Source: Jatrophihabitans sp035642535 (GTDB taxonomy: Bacteria > Actinomycetota > Actinomycetes > Mycobacteriales > Jatrophihabitantaceae). Taken from it: a DNA stretch of 64,000 nucleotides. A model generated the notes under the pieces. The model saw only the letters and a program-made list of their open reading frames with translations. It made no database searches and was not told the DNA's origin. The stretch lies in NCBI GenBank assembly GCA_035642535.1, contig DASQSE010000153.1, positions 62,001 to 126,000 of the forward strand, in the 5' to 3' direction. Shown here piece by piece: positions 44,644-53,355 of this stretch. A program made the position numbers and the translations under genes. Position 1 is the stretch's first letter, and every line of letters begins with the position of its first letter.

Positions 44644-45020
44644 AACGCACCGGCCAGGACCTGGGCGTCGATCAGGAACGCAACCTCGTCGGCGATGCGG
44701 AGCGAGCCGGCGATCACCTGCTGGGCCTGGCCGGCCGGTGCCGCGGCGAGTGCGGTGTCGTCGACGTTGCGCAGCCCGATGACCTCGTCGACGAGCAGGC
44801 CGAAGCGTGCTCCGTCGCAGTCGACGACCACGACGTGGCTGCCGCGCGTGCCGAACGGCCCGATCACCGCGAGCGGCGGGTCGTCGGGCAGCACGCCGAT
44901 CACCGATTCCTTCGGCGCCGGCAGCGCGGTGATACCTACCGCAGACCGGACGGCCCGGGTCGCCGAGATGGGCAGGCAATAGGTCGTCGTGGCTGCCCGG
45001 ACGCACAGCATGGTCGTCAT
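44640..45020 (-). CDS. CheW-like scaffold protein (WspD-like position)
   Basis: 126 aa from ATG 45020, overlapping the CheR stop (ATGA). Beta-barrel CheW pattern: MLCVRAATTTYCLPISATRAVR, VVVVDCDGARFGLLVDEVIG and a final LIDAQVLAG. CheW couples receptor and kinase; it is the second CheW of the operon, placed between CheR and the diguanylate cyclase as WspD is in Wsp operons. It is divergent in sequence from the CheW at 49232, so two distinct couplers exist. Confidence 0.88.
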   Translation of the reverse strand: MTTMLCVRAATTTYCLPISATRAVRSAVGITALPAPKESVIGVLPDDPPLAVIGPFGTRGSHVVVVDCDGARFGLLVDEVIGLRNVDDTALAAAPAGQAQQVIAGSLRIADEVAFLIDAQVLAGAL

Positions 45021-46225
45021 GTTCGGGCACCCCACTCCTTGTGATCGAGCAACGCCGACAGGTCGGCGATGGTGTACCCCTCGATCGCGGCCTCGACGGC
45101 TGCGTGGTCAGCATGACCCAGCAACCGGCGCGCGACGGCGAAGGCGCGCTGGGCCGATTCGCGGTTGGCGCTCGCCTCGAAGGCGAGGCCGAGGTGGAGA
45201 TGGGCGAGCGGGTCTTGCGGCTCCAGGTACGCCCACTTGCGGAAGGCGACGATCGCAGCCTCCGGCTCGCCTGACTCGAGCGCGGCGCGCCCGCTGCGCA
45301 TCAGCTCGGCGGGGTCTTCGATCACGGGTTGCGCACTGGCGACGGGCCGCCGCGGTACTGGCCGGGGTCGATGGGTGACGGCCGGTCGCGGCGGCGGTGC
45401 CGGCGCGCGCCGCAGCGGCTCGGGCGCGGAGCGGGGCTGCCGTGGGCGGTGGACGAACGTGTCCCGTATCCGCACCGACTCGAAGCGGTCGGTGACGGGC
45501 CATATCGCTTCGGCCGCACCGATGAACAGGTAAGCCTCAGGCGGCAGGGCCTCCGCGAGTCCGTCGAGGAAGCGGCGGCTGCGCTCCTGGGAGAAGTAGA
45601 TGAGGACGTTCCGGCAGAAGACGACGTGATATTGCGCAAGCCCGTCCGGGAGGTCGGTGGCCAGGTTCAGCTGCATCGTCCGCACCCGGTCGCGAACCGC
45701 CGCATTGACCTGCCAGGTCCGTCCGTCGAAACGGAGGTGCCGGGCGAGGCGGTCGGCAGAGAGCCCATCGACCTCGCGCGGCGTGTAGCGGGCGGCCGTG
45801 GTACGCCGCAGGGCGCTGGTCGACAGGTCGGTGGCGAGCACCGCGCCGGGGATGCGCTGCTCCTCGAGCACTATCGCGAGGCTGTACGCCTCCTGACCGT
45901 TCGCGCAGCCGGCGCTCCAGATGTTCACCGGCTGCGGCAGTTGCGGCAGCACATCGCGCACCAGTACGTCGAACTGCTCGGCATGCCGGAAGAAGCTGGT
46001 TTCCTGCACCGTGATGCGGTTGAGCAGTCCCTGGTACTCGGCCGTCCCGACAGCGAGCCCGCGGCCGAACTGCGCGGGGTCCTGCCCGTGTGCGGCCGCC
46101 TCGTCGCGCAGGCCGCGGCGCAGGCGGCCGCGCAGGTTGTGCTCCGGCCTTAGGCCGATGGCGCCGTGCAACAGCTCGGCCACGTGGTCGACCGCCTGCT
46201 CGAAGTGGGAGTCGCGGGGCGTCAT
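45017..46225 (-). CDS. CheR methyltransferase with C-terminal TPR (WspC-like)
   Basis: 402 aa. Methyltransferase part with ITVQETSFFRHAEQFDVL, SAM-binding IWSAGCANGQEAYSLAI and the late FCRNVLIYFSQERSRRFL. A Pro/Arg-rich linker (about 270-300) leads to tetratricopeptide-like helices (GRAALESGEPEAAIVAFRKW; PLAHLHLGLAFEASANRESA). CheR methylates receptor glutamates; the TPR tail is the hallmark of the Wsp CheR (WspC). ATG 46225 overlaps the cheB stop (ATGA). Confidence 0.94.
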   Translation of the reverse strand: MTPRDSHFEQAVDHVAELLHGAIGLRPEHNLRGRLRRGLRDEAAAHGQDPAQFGRGLAVGTAEYQGLLNRITVQETSFFRHAEQFDVLVRDVLPQLPQPVNIWSAGCANGQEAYSLAIVLEEQRIPGAVLATDLSTSALRRTTAARYTPREVDGLSADRLARHLRFDGRTWQVNAAVRDRVRTMQLNLATDLPDGLAQYHVVFCRNVLIYFSQERSRRFLDGLAEALPPEAYLFIGAAEAIWPVTDRFESVRIRDTFVHRPRQPRSAPEPLRRAPAPPPRPAVTHRPRPVPRRPVASAQPVIEDPAELMRSGRAALESGEPEAAIVAFRKWAYLEPQDPLAHLHLGLAFEASANRESAQRAFAVARRLLGHADHAAVEAAIEGYTIADLSALLDHKEWGART

Positions 46226-47247
46226 CGGGTGCCTCCGCGGGTCGCGGCGACGGCGCGCCGAACGGTCGCGGCAACGTTGGTGAGTGGCACCAGCGCCTCT
46301 GCCGCGCCGAGCCGGTGCGCCGCGGCCGGCATCCCGAAGACGGCGGAGGACTGCTCGTCCTGGGCATACGTGTGCGCGCCGCTGCGGCGCATCGCGAGCA
46401 GGCCGCGGGCGCCGTCCTCACCCATCCCGGTGAGCAACACGCCGACGCCCGCCGAGCCTGCGTGCCGCGCGACCGAGGCCATCAGCTCGTCGGCGGACGG
46501 GCGATGCGTCGTCTCGGGCTCGCGTGCCAGTTCGAGCTGCCGGCGCGGGCCGAGCCGAAGATGGGCGCCGGCGCCGGCCAAGTACACCCGACCGGGCCGC
46601 GCGGCACCGCCGTGCCTGGCAAGCTCGACCGGTAGCGACGAGGCACGTGACATCCACTCCAGCAGCCCGCCGGTGAAGTCCGGGTGCAGGTGCTGGACGA
46701 CAAGGACCGCCGCTTCGAGGCCGTCCAGCTCGCCGAGGATCTGCGCAAGCGCCGCCGGGCCGCCGGTCGACGCCGCCAGCGCCACCACCGGCCAGCCGAA
46801 CTGCGGCGGCGAAACCGGCGCCGGCTCCGAGCAGCGGCTGCCGCGGGGGTGACGGATCACGGGGACGCGGCTGAGCTGCCGGGCCAAGTGCCGCAGCGTC
46901 GCGGCGCTCTCCGCAGTCCAGGCCTCCGGCATCGGCAAGGCCTCGAGCGCACCGGCGACGAGCGCCGCCATCACGGCCGGTGAACCTCGGTCGTCGCCGG
47001 TTCGCGACAGCAGCAGGATCGGGGTCGGGGTGCGCGCCATGAGGTCCCCGGTGGCGGCCACGGCGGCGCTGTGATCCGGCTCCAGGTCGAGGAGCACGAG
47101 GTCGGGTTGCAGCCGCGCGACCGCGGGCACGACCGCCGCTGGATCGTCGACCTGTGCCACTACGTCGATGTCGCGCTCGTGTTCCAGCGCAATGATCAAC
47201 GTGTCGCGACGATCCGAGCCCGGCATGCACACCGCCGCCCGGATCAC
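46222..47247 (-). CDS. CheB methylesterase (WspF-like) with atypical receiver
   Basis: 341 aa from GTG 47247 (overlapping the cheA stop). C-terminal methylesterase triad is intact: Ser in ALAASTGGPAALA, His in VVQHLHPDF and Asp in LLTGMGEDGARG. The N-terminal region resembles a receiver (LVLLDLEPDHSAAVA holds an Asp at the phosphorylation position) but the usual acidic pair at the end of strand 1 is replaced by AVCMPGSDRRD, so metal binding and phosphorylation may be impaired. It would counter CheR in adaptation of the MCP encoded in this operon. Confidence 0.92.
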   Translation of the reverse strand: MIRAAVCMPGSDRRDTLIIALEHERDIDVVAQVDDPAAVVPAVARLQPDLVLLDLEPDHSAAVAATGDLMARTPTPILLLSRTGDDRGSPAVMAALVAGALEALPMPEAWTAESAATLRHLARQLSRVPVIRHPRGSRCSEPAPVSPPQFGWPVVALAASTGGPAALAQILGELDGLEAAVLVVQHLHPDFTGGLLEWMSRASSLPVELARHGGAARPGRVYLAGAGAHLRLGPRRQLELAREPETTHRPSADELMASVARHAGSAGVGVLLTGMGEDGARGLLAMRRSGAHTYAQDEQSSAVFGMPAAAHRLGAAEALVPLTNVAATVRRAVAATRGGTR

Positions 47248-49232
47248 GTCGGCGCTCCGAGGAGGCGGTCGACCGCGGCAAGCAGGCTCGTCTCGTCGAA
47301 GCCGCTCTTGACGATGTAGCCGTCGGCGCCCGCGTCCAGCCCGCGCTTCTTGTCGGCCTCGCTCGAGAGCGACGTGAGGATGAGGACCGGGATGTTCGCC
47401 AACGCCGGACGCGACCGGATCGCCTCGGTCAGCGCGAACCCGTCCATCACCGGCATCTCGACGTCGGTGAGGACGATGTCGGCCGGCCGCTCGTCCAGTG
47501 CGGCGAGGGCCTGCGCGCCATGAGTGGCGACCCGCACCTCATAGCCGGCCCGCTCGAGGATGCCGCGCTGCAACTCCCGCACGGTGAGCGCGTCGTCGAC
47601 GACGAGAACACTGCGCTGGGACGCCGTGCTGCGCGGCGCTTCGGCAGCCGCGGCCGCCGTGCGCCCCGATTCGCGGGCCCGCTGGATCAGCCCCGGCGGG
47701 TCGAGTACGACCAGCACCGAGCCGTCCGGCTCCACGCTCGCACCGGCGACGGCGGGCAGGTGCGGCAGCAACCGGGTCAGGCCCTTGAGCACTACGTCGC
47801 GCTGGCCGACCAGCTGGTCGACCCGGAACGCGTGCCGGCGCCCGGTGTCGGCGAGGATCACGACCGGGCCTGCGGCGTGCGCCGACTCCTTGAGGCCGAC
47901 GGTTTCGGCGAGGCCGCTCACCGGGATCGGCCGCCCGTCGACGATCGCCACCGGCCGGCCCTCGGCTCGCATCCCCGCTGCCCGGTCGTAGGGCTGGGAC
48001 GACACGACGCGGTGGAACGGCAGCGCGAAGCGCTGGCCGCCGGCCTCGACGAGCAGGCAGCGCAAGACGGCCAGCGTGATCGGCACGATCACCCGGAACT
48101 CGCTGCCCGCGGCCGGGTCGGAGCGGACCTCCACGCGGCCGTGCGCGGCTTCGACGTTGCAGCGCACCACATCGAGGCCGACGCCGCGGCCGGACACGTC
48201 GGTGACGAATCGGCTCGTCGAAAGGCCGCCGAGGAAGATCAGCTCCAGCGCCTCTTCGTCGGTGAGACTGTCCGCGTCGAGCCCTTGCCGCCCGGCCTGC
48301 CGGCGGACGTCGCTGATGTCGACGCCGCGGCCGTCGTCGCTGATCGCGATGATGACCTCGGAACCGAGCTGCATCGCGTGCAGGCAGATCGTGCCGTAGT
48401 CGGGCTTGCCGGCGGCGCGGCGCTCCTCGGGAACCTCGATGCCGTGGTCGACGGCGTTGCGGACGACGTGCACCAAGGACTCGGCCAGCCGGCCGAGCAC
48501 ACTGCGATCGAGTTCGGTCTCGGTGCCGCGCACCTCCCAGCGCAGCTGCTTGCCCTGCGAGCGGGCCAGATCGCGAGCCGCCCGCTGCAACTGGTCCGTG
48601 ACGGTGGCGATCGGCACCATGCGGGTGCGCATCGCGCGGTCCTGAAGCTCGTTGACCGAGCGCGACAACTCGCCGTATTCCGCGATCGATGCGGGATCGA
48701 CGCCGAAGCGCTCGGTGAGCATCCGGCCGACGCGCAGGTGCGCGGTCGCGGACTCGCCGACGAGGCGGATCAGCTCGTCGAGCCGCTCCATCGAGACGAG
48801 CACCGATCCGGTGTCCGGGCGTGGGGGCGGCGCGGGCCGGGCCGGTTGGTCGGCCGCTCGGGGAGCCGGCCGGCTCGGTTGCGCCGACTGCGTCGCCGCA
48901 GGCTCGCTGGGTGTCGGCTCGTCGCCGCTGATGGCGCTCTTCAGCTCGTCGGTGCCGCGGAGCAGCGCATCGATGACGTCTGACGATGCGGTGCGCACGC
49001 CACGTCGCAGGTCGTCGACGATCTCTTCCATGCCGTGCGCTTGTTTGCTCACCTCAGGCAGGCCCGCAACGGCGGCGGAGCCTTTCAGCGTGTGGACCTC
49101 GCGGAAGATCTCGGCCACGAGCTGCGCGTCGTCCTGCTCCTCCAGATCGAGCAGCAACTGGCCGAGCCGGGCAAGGCGCAATGCGGCCTCTTGGGCGAAC
49201 AGCGCGCGGATCTCTTCGGCGGCGATGGCCAT
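47244..49232 (-). CDS. CheA histidine kinase with C-terminal receiver (WspE-like)
   Basis: 662 aa from ATG 49232, whose A is shared with the CheW stop (TGATG). P1/HPt domain with His47 in FREVHTLKGSAAVAGL; Ala/Pro-rich linker in place of P2 (about 105-140); P3 dimerisation helices; P4 ATPase with HVVRNAVDHGIEVP, ISDDGRGVDIS and GRGVGLDVVR; P5 CheW-like domain; and a C-terminal receiver (VLVVDDALTVRELQ, Asp in VLTDVEMPVMDG). CheA-REC hybrids are typical of alternative-function chemosensory systems such as Wsp (WspE) and Frz. It should phosphorylate the REC-GGEEF protein. Confidence 0.96.
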   Translation of the reverse strand: MAIAAEEIRALFAQEAALRLARLGQLLLDLEEQDDAQLVAEIFREVHTLKGSAAVAGLPEVSKQAHGMEEIVDDLRRGVRTASSDVIDALLRGTDELKSAISGDEPTPSEPAATQSAQPSRPAPRAADQPARPAPPPRPDTGSVLVSMERLDELIRLVGESATAHLRVGRMLTERFGVDPASIAEYGELSRSVNELQDRAMRTRMVPIATVTDQLQRAARDLARSQGKQLRWEVRGTETELDRSVLGRLAESLVHVVRNAVDHGIEVPEERRAAGKPDYGTICLHAMQLGSEVIIAISDDGRGVDISDVRRQAGRQGLDADSLTDEEALELIFLGGLSTSRFVTDVSGRGVGLDVVRCNVEAAHGRVEVRSDPAAGSEFRVIVPITLAVLRCLLVEAGGQRFALPFHRVVSSQPYDRAAGMRAEGRPVAIVDGRPIPVSGLAETVGLKESAHAAGPVVILADTGRRHAFRVDQLVGQRDVVLKGLTRLLPHLPAVAGASVEPDGSVLVVLDPPGLIQRARESGRTAAAAAEAPRSTASQRSVLVVDDALTVRELQRGILERAGYEVRVATHGAQALAALDERPADIVLTDVEMPVMDGFALTEAIRSRPALANIPVLILTSLSSEADKKRGLDAGADGYIVKSGFDETSLLAAVDRLLGAPT

Positions 49233-49645
49233 CAGGACAACCCCGCAGTCCCGCCCAGCCGGTCGCTGGCCAGCAGCGTCGGCACGTCGATCAGCACCGC
49301 GACCCGGCCGTCGAGGAGGTAGCTGGCCGTCGCCGCGGGCAGCTCCGCGCCGCCCGCCGCCTCGCCCAGTACGGCGCGCGACGGGAAGCCGGAGGCGGCG
49401 ATGCCGGCGGGGCCGTCCGGCGTCTCGACCACGACTGCGTACCGGACGTTGTCGAGGGTCCCGATGCCGAGCAGGGCGGCCGTGTCGAGCAGCGGGGCGA
49501 TCTCGCCGCGCAGATTGAACAGGCCGAGGACGGTCCGCGGAGCGGTGACCAGCGGCGTCAGCTTCGGTACGGACACGACGAGGCGCACACACTTCGCGGC
49601 GATCGCGTACGAGTCGCCGCCGACCGGGAGGACGACGACGTCCAT
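49232..49645 (-). CDS. CheW-like scaffold protein (WspB-like position)
   Basis: 137 aa. CheW pattern: VVVLPVGGDSYAIAAKCVRL, a core with GLFNLRGEIAPLLDTAALLG and a final strand VAVLIDVPTLLA. The Arg in NLRGE is the conserved CheW residue for MCP/CheA contacts. It is between the MCP and CheA genes, as WspB is. One base separates its ATG from the MCP stop. Confidence 0.92.
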   Translation of the reverse strand: MDVVVLPVGGDSYAIAAKCVRLVVSVPKLTPLVTAPRTVLGLFNLRGEIAPLLDTAALLGIGTLDNVRYAVVVETPDGPAGIAASGFPSRAVLGEAAGGAELPAATASYLLDGRVAVLIDVPTLLASDRLGGTAGLS

Positions 49646-49646
49646 C

Positions 49647-51485
49647 TCAGCCTGCCGTGCCGCTGGCCTGCACTGCCGAGGTCTCGAGATCCCGCGCGAG
49701 GTCGGCGAGCGAGCCGGCCGCGGACGCGATCTGCTGCGCAGTCGCCGACACCTGGCGGCTGGCGTCGGTCAGCTGCTCCATCGTCTCGACCACCTGGGCG
49801 GTGGCAGTGCGCTGCTGCTGCGTCGTCAAGCGCACCTGGCTGTTCGCCTCACTGAGCGCGTCGAGCAGCCCGAGCCCCTGCTGGAGCTGCTTGCTGCCCT
49901 TTTCCATGGCCATGACGGTGGCGTTCGTCTCGTCCTGCACGGCCCCGATGATCGCCGCGATGTCGCCGGCCGAGGTCTTCGAGCGCTCGGCGAGCCGACG
50001 CACCTCCTCGGCCACGACCGCGAAGCCGAGCCCACCCTCGCCGGCCCGGGCGGCCTCGATCGCGGCGTTGAGCGCGAGCAGGTTCGTCTGGTCGGCGAGG
50101 TCATTGATCAGTTCGAGCAGCGCGTCGATGTCGTTCACGCGGCTGGCGAGCGCGAGGGTGCGTTCGCCGGAGGTCGTGATGTCCGCCTCGGCGTGCTCGA
50201 GGTTCGTCCGCGCGTCGGCGGTCTGCCGGGCGATGTCGTCGACGGTGTCCGCGATGGCCGCCGACGCGCGCGCCAGCTCCTCGGTCGTCGCCGTGGCCTG
50301 AGTGACTGCCGCGCTCTGCTGCGTGGTGGTCGCCGCGAGCTCGTCCGAGGACGCCGACAGTTCGGCGACGGACGAGTTCACCTCGAATCCCGCGCTGCTC
50401 GTCTGTGCGATGAGTGACTCGACGGTGCCCAGCATCGAGTTGAAGCCGTTCGCCAGCGTGACCATCTCGGCCGCACCGGACGGCTTGACGCGCACCGTGA
50501 AGTCGCCGTCGGCAGCCTGTTCGCTTGCAACCGTGAGCCGGCGGATCGGACGGGTGGCCCACCAGGCCAGGCCGATCGCAGCGATGAGTGCGAATGCCGC
50601 GCCGAGCAGGATCAGCAGGTTCGCGAGGTGCCGCTGTGCGTTGACGGGGGCGAGCACTTCGGAGGCGTCCTGCTCGGCCAGGACCGTCCAGCCGAGGCCG
50701 TCCACGAAGTCGTAGCCGGTGATTCGGTCGATGCTCTCATGGGTCACGCGCGCCGATCCGGGCTGGTCGGTCAGCGCAGCGTTGCGCGGTGCGGGGTTTG
50801 ATACCGTCCGGCGCAGGGCCCCGGTGGCCAGCATCTGCGCGTCGGTGCGCACCGCCGCCATGTCGTTGGAGTCGAAGAGCAGGCGGTTCGCCGAATCGAG
50901 TGCGACGATTACGGTGCCGCGCTGCAGTTCCGGATCGAGCAGCCGCTTCAGCATGACCGGATTCAGGTCCGCCACAACAACACCGAGGCGCTTGCCGGCC
51001 GCGTCGATGATCGGCTTGGCCATGATCCATTCGATGCGGTCGCCACGCTGCATCAGGCTGGTGACGACCGTCTTGCCCGCCGCCGCGCGGGCGAACCACC
51101 CCTCGCCCGTGACGTGGAGTGCCACGCCCGGCTCGCTCGTCGCGATCGCGTGGCCCGACAGGTCGGTGACCTCCAGGAGCGAGTAGTCGTCGTAGGTCTT
51201 GCTCGTCTCCCGGAGCTCGCCGCTCATGTCGCGCAGCTCCCGGCCCGCAGTGGACGCGAGTCGATCCAAACCCTCCTCGCGCTCCTCGAGCCAGTCCTCG
51301 AGACGCAGGACGACGGCGCGGGCGAGCTGCACGCCGCTCTCCTTGGCCTGCCGAGTCAGGCTCGTCGAAGCCCGGTGAGTGGTCAGGACCGCGAGGACCA
51401 CAGTCATCGGGAGCGATACGACGATGATGGCCGCGATCAGTCGCACCGCGAACGAGCGCGGCGCACGGCGCAGCCAGGGTGTCAT
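49647..51485 (-). CDS. methyl-accepting chemotaxis protein with Cache sensor (WspA-like)
   Basis: 612 aa. TM1 at about 15-37 (FAVRLIAAIIVVSLPM), an extracytoplasmic Cache-like sensor (about 40-285, with KTYDDYSLLEVTDLSG and GEGWFARAAAGKTVV), TM2 at about 290-312, HAMP (WATRPIRRLTVASEQAADG) and a long signalling coiled coil with the hairpin tip DQTNLLALNAAIEAARAGEG. There is no C-terminal CheR-binding pentapeptide. It is the first gene of the operon. In Wsp, WspA senses surface contact; the ligand or stimulus here is unknown. Confidence 0.95.
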   Translation of the reverse strand: MTPWLRRAPRSFAVRLIAAIIVVSLPMTVVLAVLTTHRASTSLTRQAKESGVQLARAVVLRLEDWLEEREEGLDRLASTAGRELRDMSGELRETSKTYDDYSLLEVTDLSGHAIATSEPGVALHVTGEGWFARAAAGKTVVTSLMQRGDRIEWIMAKPIIDAAGKRLGVVVADLNPVMLKRLLDPELQRGTVIVALDSANRLLFDSNDMAAVRTDAQMLATGALRRTVSNPAPRNAALTDQPGSARVTHESIDRITGYDFVDGLGWTVLAEQDASEVLAPVNAQRHLANLLILLGAAFALIAAIGLAWWATRPIRRLTVASEQAADGDFTVRVKPSGAAEMVTLANGFNSMLGTVESLIAQTSSAGFEVNSSVAELSASSDELAATTTQQSAAVTQATATTEELARASAAIADTVDDIARQTADARTNLEHAEADITTSGERTLALASRVNDIDALLELINDLADQTNLLALNAAIEAARAGEGGLGFAVVAEEVRRLAERSKTSAGDIAAIIGAVQDETNATVMAMEKGSKQLQQGLGLLDALSEANSQVRLTTQQQRTATAQVVETMEQLTDASRQVSATAQQIASAAGSLADLARDLETSAVQASGTAG

Positions 51486-51611
51486 ACCCCAACCAATCGA
51501 CCGCCCGCGCGCAGCGCGTCAGGGACCTTCGTCCCGAATCTCGCACCGGGTGTCGGCCGCAACACGGTCGGCGATTGAGTACAGCGGGCCGCAAATCCGT
51601 AGTTACTGGAT

Positions 51612-52133
51612 GTGGGCGGTGCACAGCAGCTACGCGACGAGGAACTTCTTCGCGCGCTCTACCTCCAGCACGCGCCGTTGCTGCTGGCCTTCGTCCAGCG
51701 CCTGATGAACGGTGACCGGGCGACTGCGGAGGACATCGTCCAGGAGACGCTGCTGCGCGCGTGGCGGCACTCGGACCAGCTGAGCGCCGAAGGGGTGCGG
51801 CCGTGGCTGTTCACGACAGCGCGCCGGCTCGTGGTCGACACTGCGCGGGCCCGTTCGGCTCGCCCGCGCGAGGCGCCGGCCGCGGAGCTGGCTGCGGTGA
51901 GCACCGGTGACAGCGTGGACGCCGCTTTGAACGCTGCGGTCGTGATGGACGCGCTGCGCGCCCTGTCGCCCGCGCACCGGGAGATCCTGATCGATTACTT
52001 CTACCGCGGGCGCACGGCAGCCGAGATCGCCGTCGAGCGCGGGTTGCCGGCCGGGACCGCACGCTCGCGCGTGTACTACGCGCTGCGCGCGATGCGGCTG
52101 GCGCTCCAGGAACGCGGGGTGGATGGCCCATGA
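51612..52133 (+). CDS. ECF-family RNA polymerase sigma factor
   Basis: 173 aa from GTG 51612. Region 2 (LLLAFVQRLMNGDRATAEDI, VQETLLRAWR) and region 4 (LSPAHREILIDYFYRGRTAA, EIAVERGLPAGTARSRVYYA) are clear and no region 1.1 or 3 is present, as in group 4 sigma factors. It is the first gene of a transcript that continues with a zinc-type anti-sigma factor, with which it overlaps by ATGA. The sigma factor should be held by that protein at the membrane and released on a signal. Confidence 0.93.
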   Translation: MGGAQQLRDEELLRALYLQHAPLLLAFVQRLMNGDRATAEDIVQETLLRAWRHSDQLSAEGVRPWLFTTARRLVVDTARARSARPREAPAAELAAVSTGDSVDAALNAAVVMDALRALSPAHREILIDYFYRGRTAAEIAVERGLPAGTARSRVYYALRAMRLALQERGVDGP

Positions 52134-52825
52134 ACTGTGCACAGCAGATCTGGGTCGGTGCGTACGTCCTCGACGCGCTGGAACCCGAAGAGACCGCGCG
52201 GGTGCAGCAGCACATCGCAGAATGCCCGATCTGCCAGGACGAGGTCGTGAACCTGTCCTGGATTCCGGCGATGCTGCGCACCGTCCAGCTCGAGGACGTG
52301 CAGAGCCTGCACGAGGCAGCGACCGAGGACATGTCCGCTCCGGCGCCGGTGCTCGATCGACTGCTCGCCGCGAGCCGCAGTTCGCGGCGCATGCGGCGGT
52401 TGCGCCGGCCGGTGGCAGCGCTGGTGGCCGTCGCCGCGGCGGCGACGTTCGCCGGTGCGGCGGTCAGCACGGCGGAGTTCGCGGGGACAGGAGGGCAGCC
52501 GGTGGCGATCCGAGCAGAGGACCCGAGCAGCCACGTCCAGGCGGCGGTGTTGTTGAGCCAACGGAGTTGGGGAACCGAGGTGCGGCTGCGGCTCAGCGGG
52601 GTGCATCCCGGCCAGCGCTGCTCGCTGATCGCACACGCACGTGACGGCCGTACCGACGTCGCGGCGACCTGGTCGGCGGGCTACCGCGGCACGGCAGACG
52701 TGCCCGGTACGACCGCGATACCGCTCGACCAACTCCGCGAGGTCGACATCGTCACGTCCGGCGGCCGGCAACTCGCCCGGCTCGTCGTACCGCAGGGAGA
52801 ACACAAAGAAGGAGAGACACGATGA
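52130..52825 (+). CDS. anti-sigma factor with zinc finger (ZAS type)
   Basis: 231 aa. The N-terminal anti-sigma domain carries the zinc motif HIAECPICQDE (His-x3-Cys-x2-Cys), followed by a cytoplasmic helix, a single membrane segment at about 86-104 (LRRPVAALVAVAAAATFAGA) and an extracytoplasmic beta-rich domain of about 120 residues (QRSWGTEVRLRLSGVHPGQR). It overlaps the sigma gene and the lipoprotein gene by ATGA, so stoichiometric production is expected. The stimulus is unknown. Confidence 0.92.
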   Translation: MNCAQQIWVGAYVLDALEPEETARVQQHIAECPICQDEVVNLSWIPAMLRTVQLEDVQSLHEAATEDMSAPAPVLDRLLAASRSSRRMRRLRRPVAALVAVAAAATFAGAAVSTAEFAGTGGQPVAIRAEDPSSHVQAAVLLSQRSWGTEVRLRLSGVHPGQRCSLIAHARDGRTDVAATWSAGYRGTADVPGTTAIPLDQLREVDIVTSGGRQLARLVVPQGEHKEGETR

Positions 52826-53355
52826 ATTACGCGCACGGCTGGCTGGCAGTAGCCGGAATCGGAGCCGCCGCGCTGGTGGCCGGTTGCAGTAGCAGCGGCG
52901 GGACCCAGTCCGCGCCGGCAGGCGGCAACATGACCGTCGCGGTCGACAGCGTGTCGGGCGGCCAGGTGCTCGTCGATTCCGACGGCCACGCCCTCTACAC
53001 GTCCGACCAGGAAGCATCCGGCAAGATCATCTGCTCGACGAGTGACTGCGAGGCGATCTGGACGCCGTTGACGGTGCCGAAGGGGCAGCAGCCGACCGGT
53101 CCGTCCGACGTGGCGAACAACCTCGGCACGGTGAAGCGGCCCGACGGCTCGATGCAGGTCACCTTCAAGGGCGGGCCGCTGTACACGTTCACGTTCGATC
53201 ACGGGGCGGATCAGGTCACCGGCGACGGCACGCGAGACAGCTTCAACGGCACGAACTTCCTCTGGCACGTGGCCACCGCCACGGGCGCGCACATGGCTCC
53301 GGCCCCGGGCGCGTCGACTCCCGGCTATGGCGGCGGCAACGGCTATGGCTACTGA
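52822..53355 (+). CDS. lipoprotein with PF03640 'secreted repeat' domain (COG4315-like)
   Basis: 177 aa with lipobox LVAGCSSSGG. The mature region has the repeat signature GHALYTSDQEASGKIICSTSDCEAIWTPL split around two Cys, and a second copy with GGPLYTFTFDHGADQVTGDG, as in the predicted lipoproteins linked to ECF sigma operons in Streptomyces and others. The C terminus is Gly/Tyr-rich. It is co-translated with the anti-sigma factor, so it probably belongs to the envelope response that sigma controls. An SD-like AAGGAGAG lies 8-10 bases upstream of the ATG. Confidence 0.9.
   Translation: MNYAHGWLAVAGIGAAALVAGCSSSGGTQSAPAGGNMTVAVDSVSGGQVLVDSDGHALYTSDQEASGKIICSTSDCEAIWTPLTVPKGQQPTGPSDVANNLGTVKRPDGSMQVTFKGGPLYTFTFDHGADQVTGDGTRDSFNGTNFLWHVATATGAHMAPAPGASTPGYGGGNGYGY

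Noticed and set aside
43726..51485. Flagellar chemotaxis operon
   Set aside because: No cheY, cheD, fli or mot genes; CheA-REC, TPR-CheR, dual CheW and REC-GGEEF fit an alternative c-di-GMP system instead.
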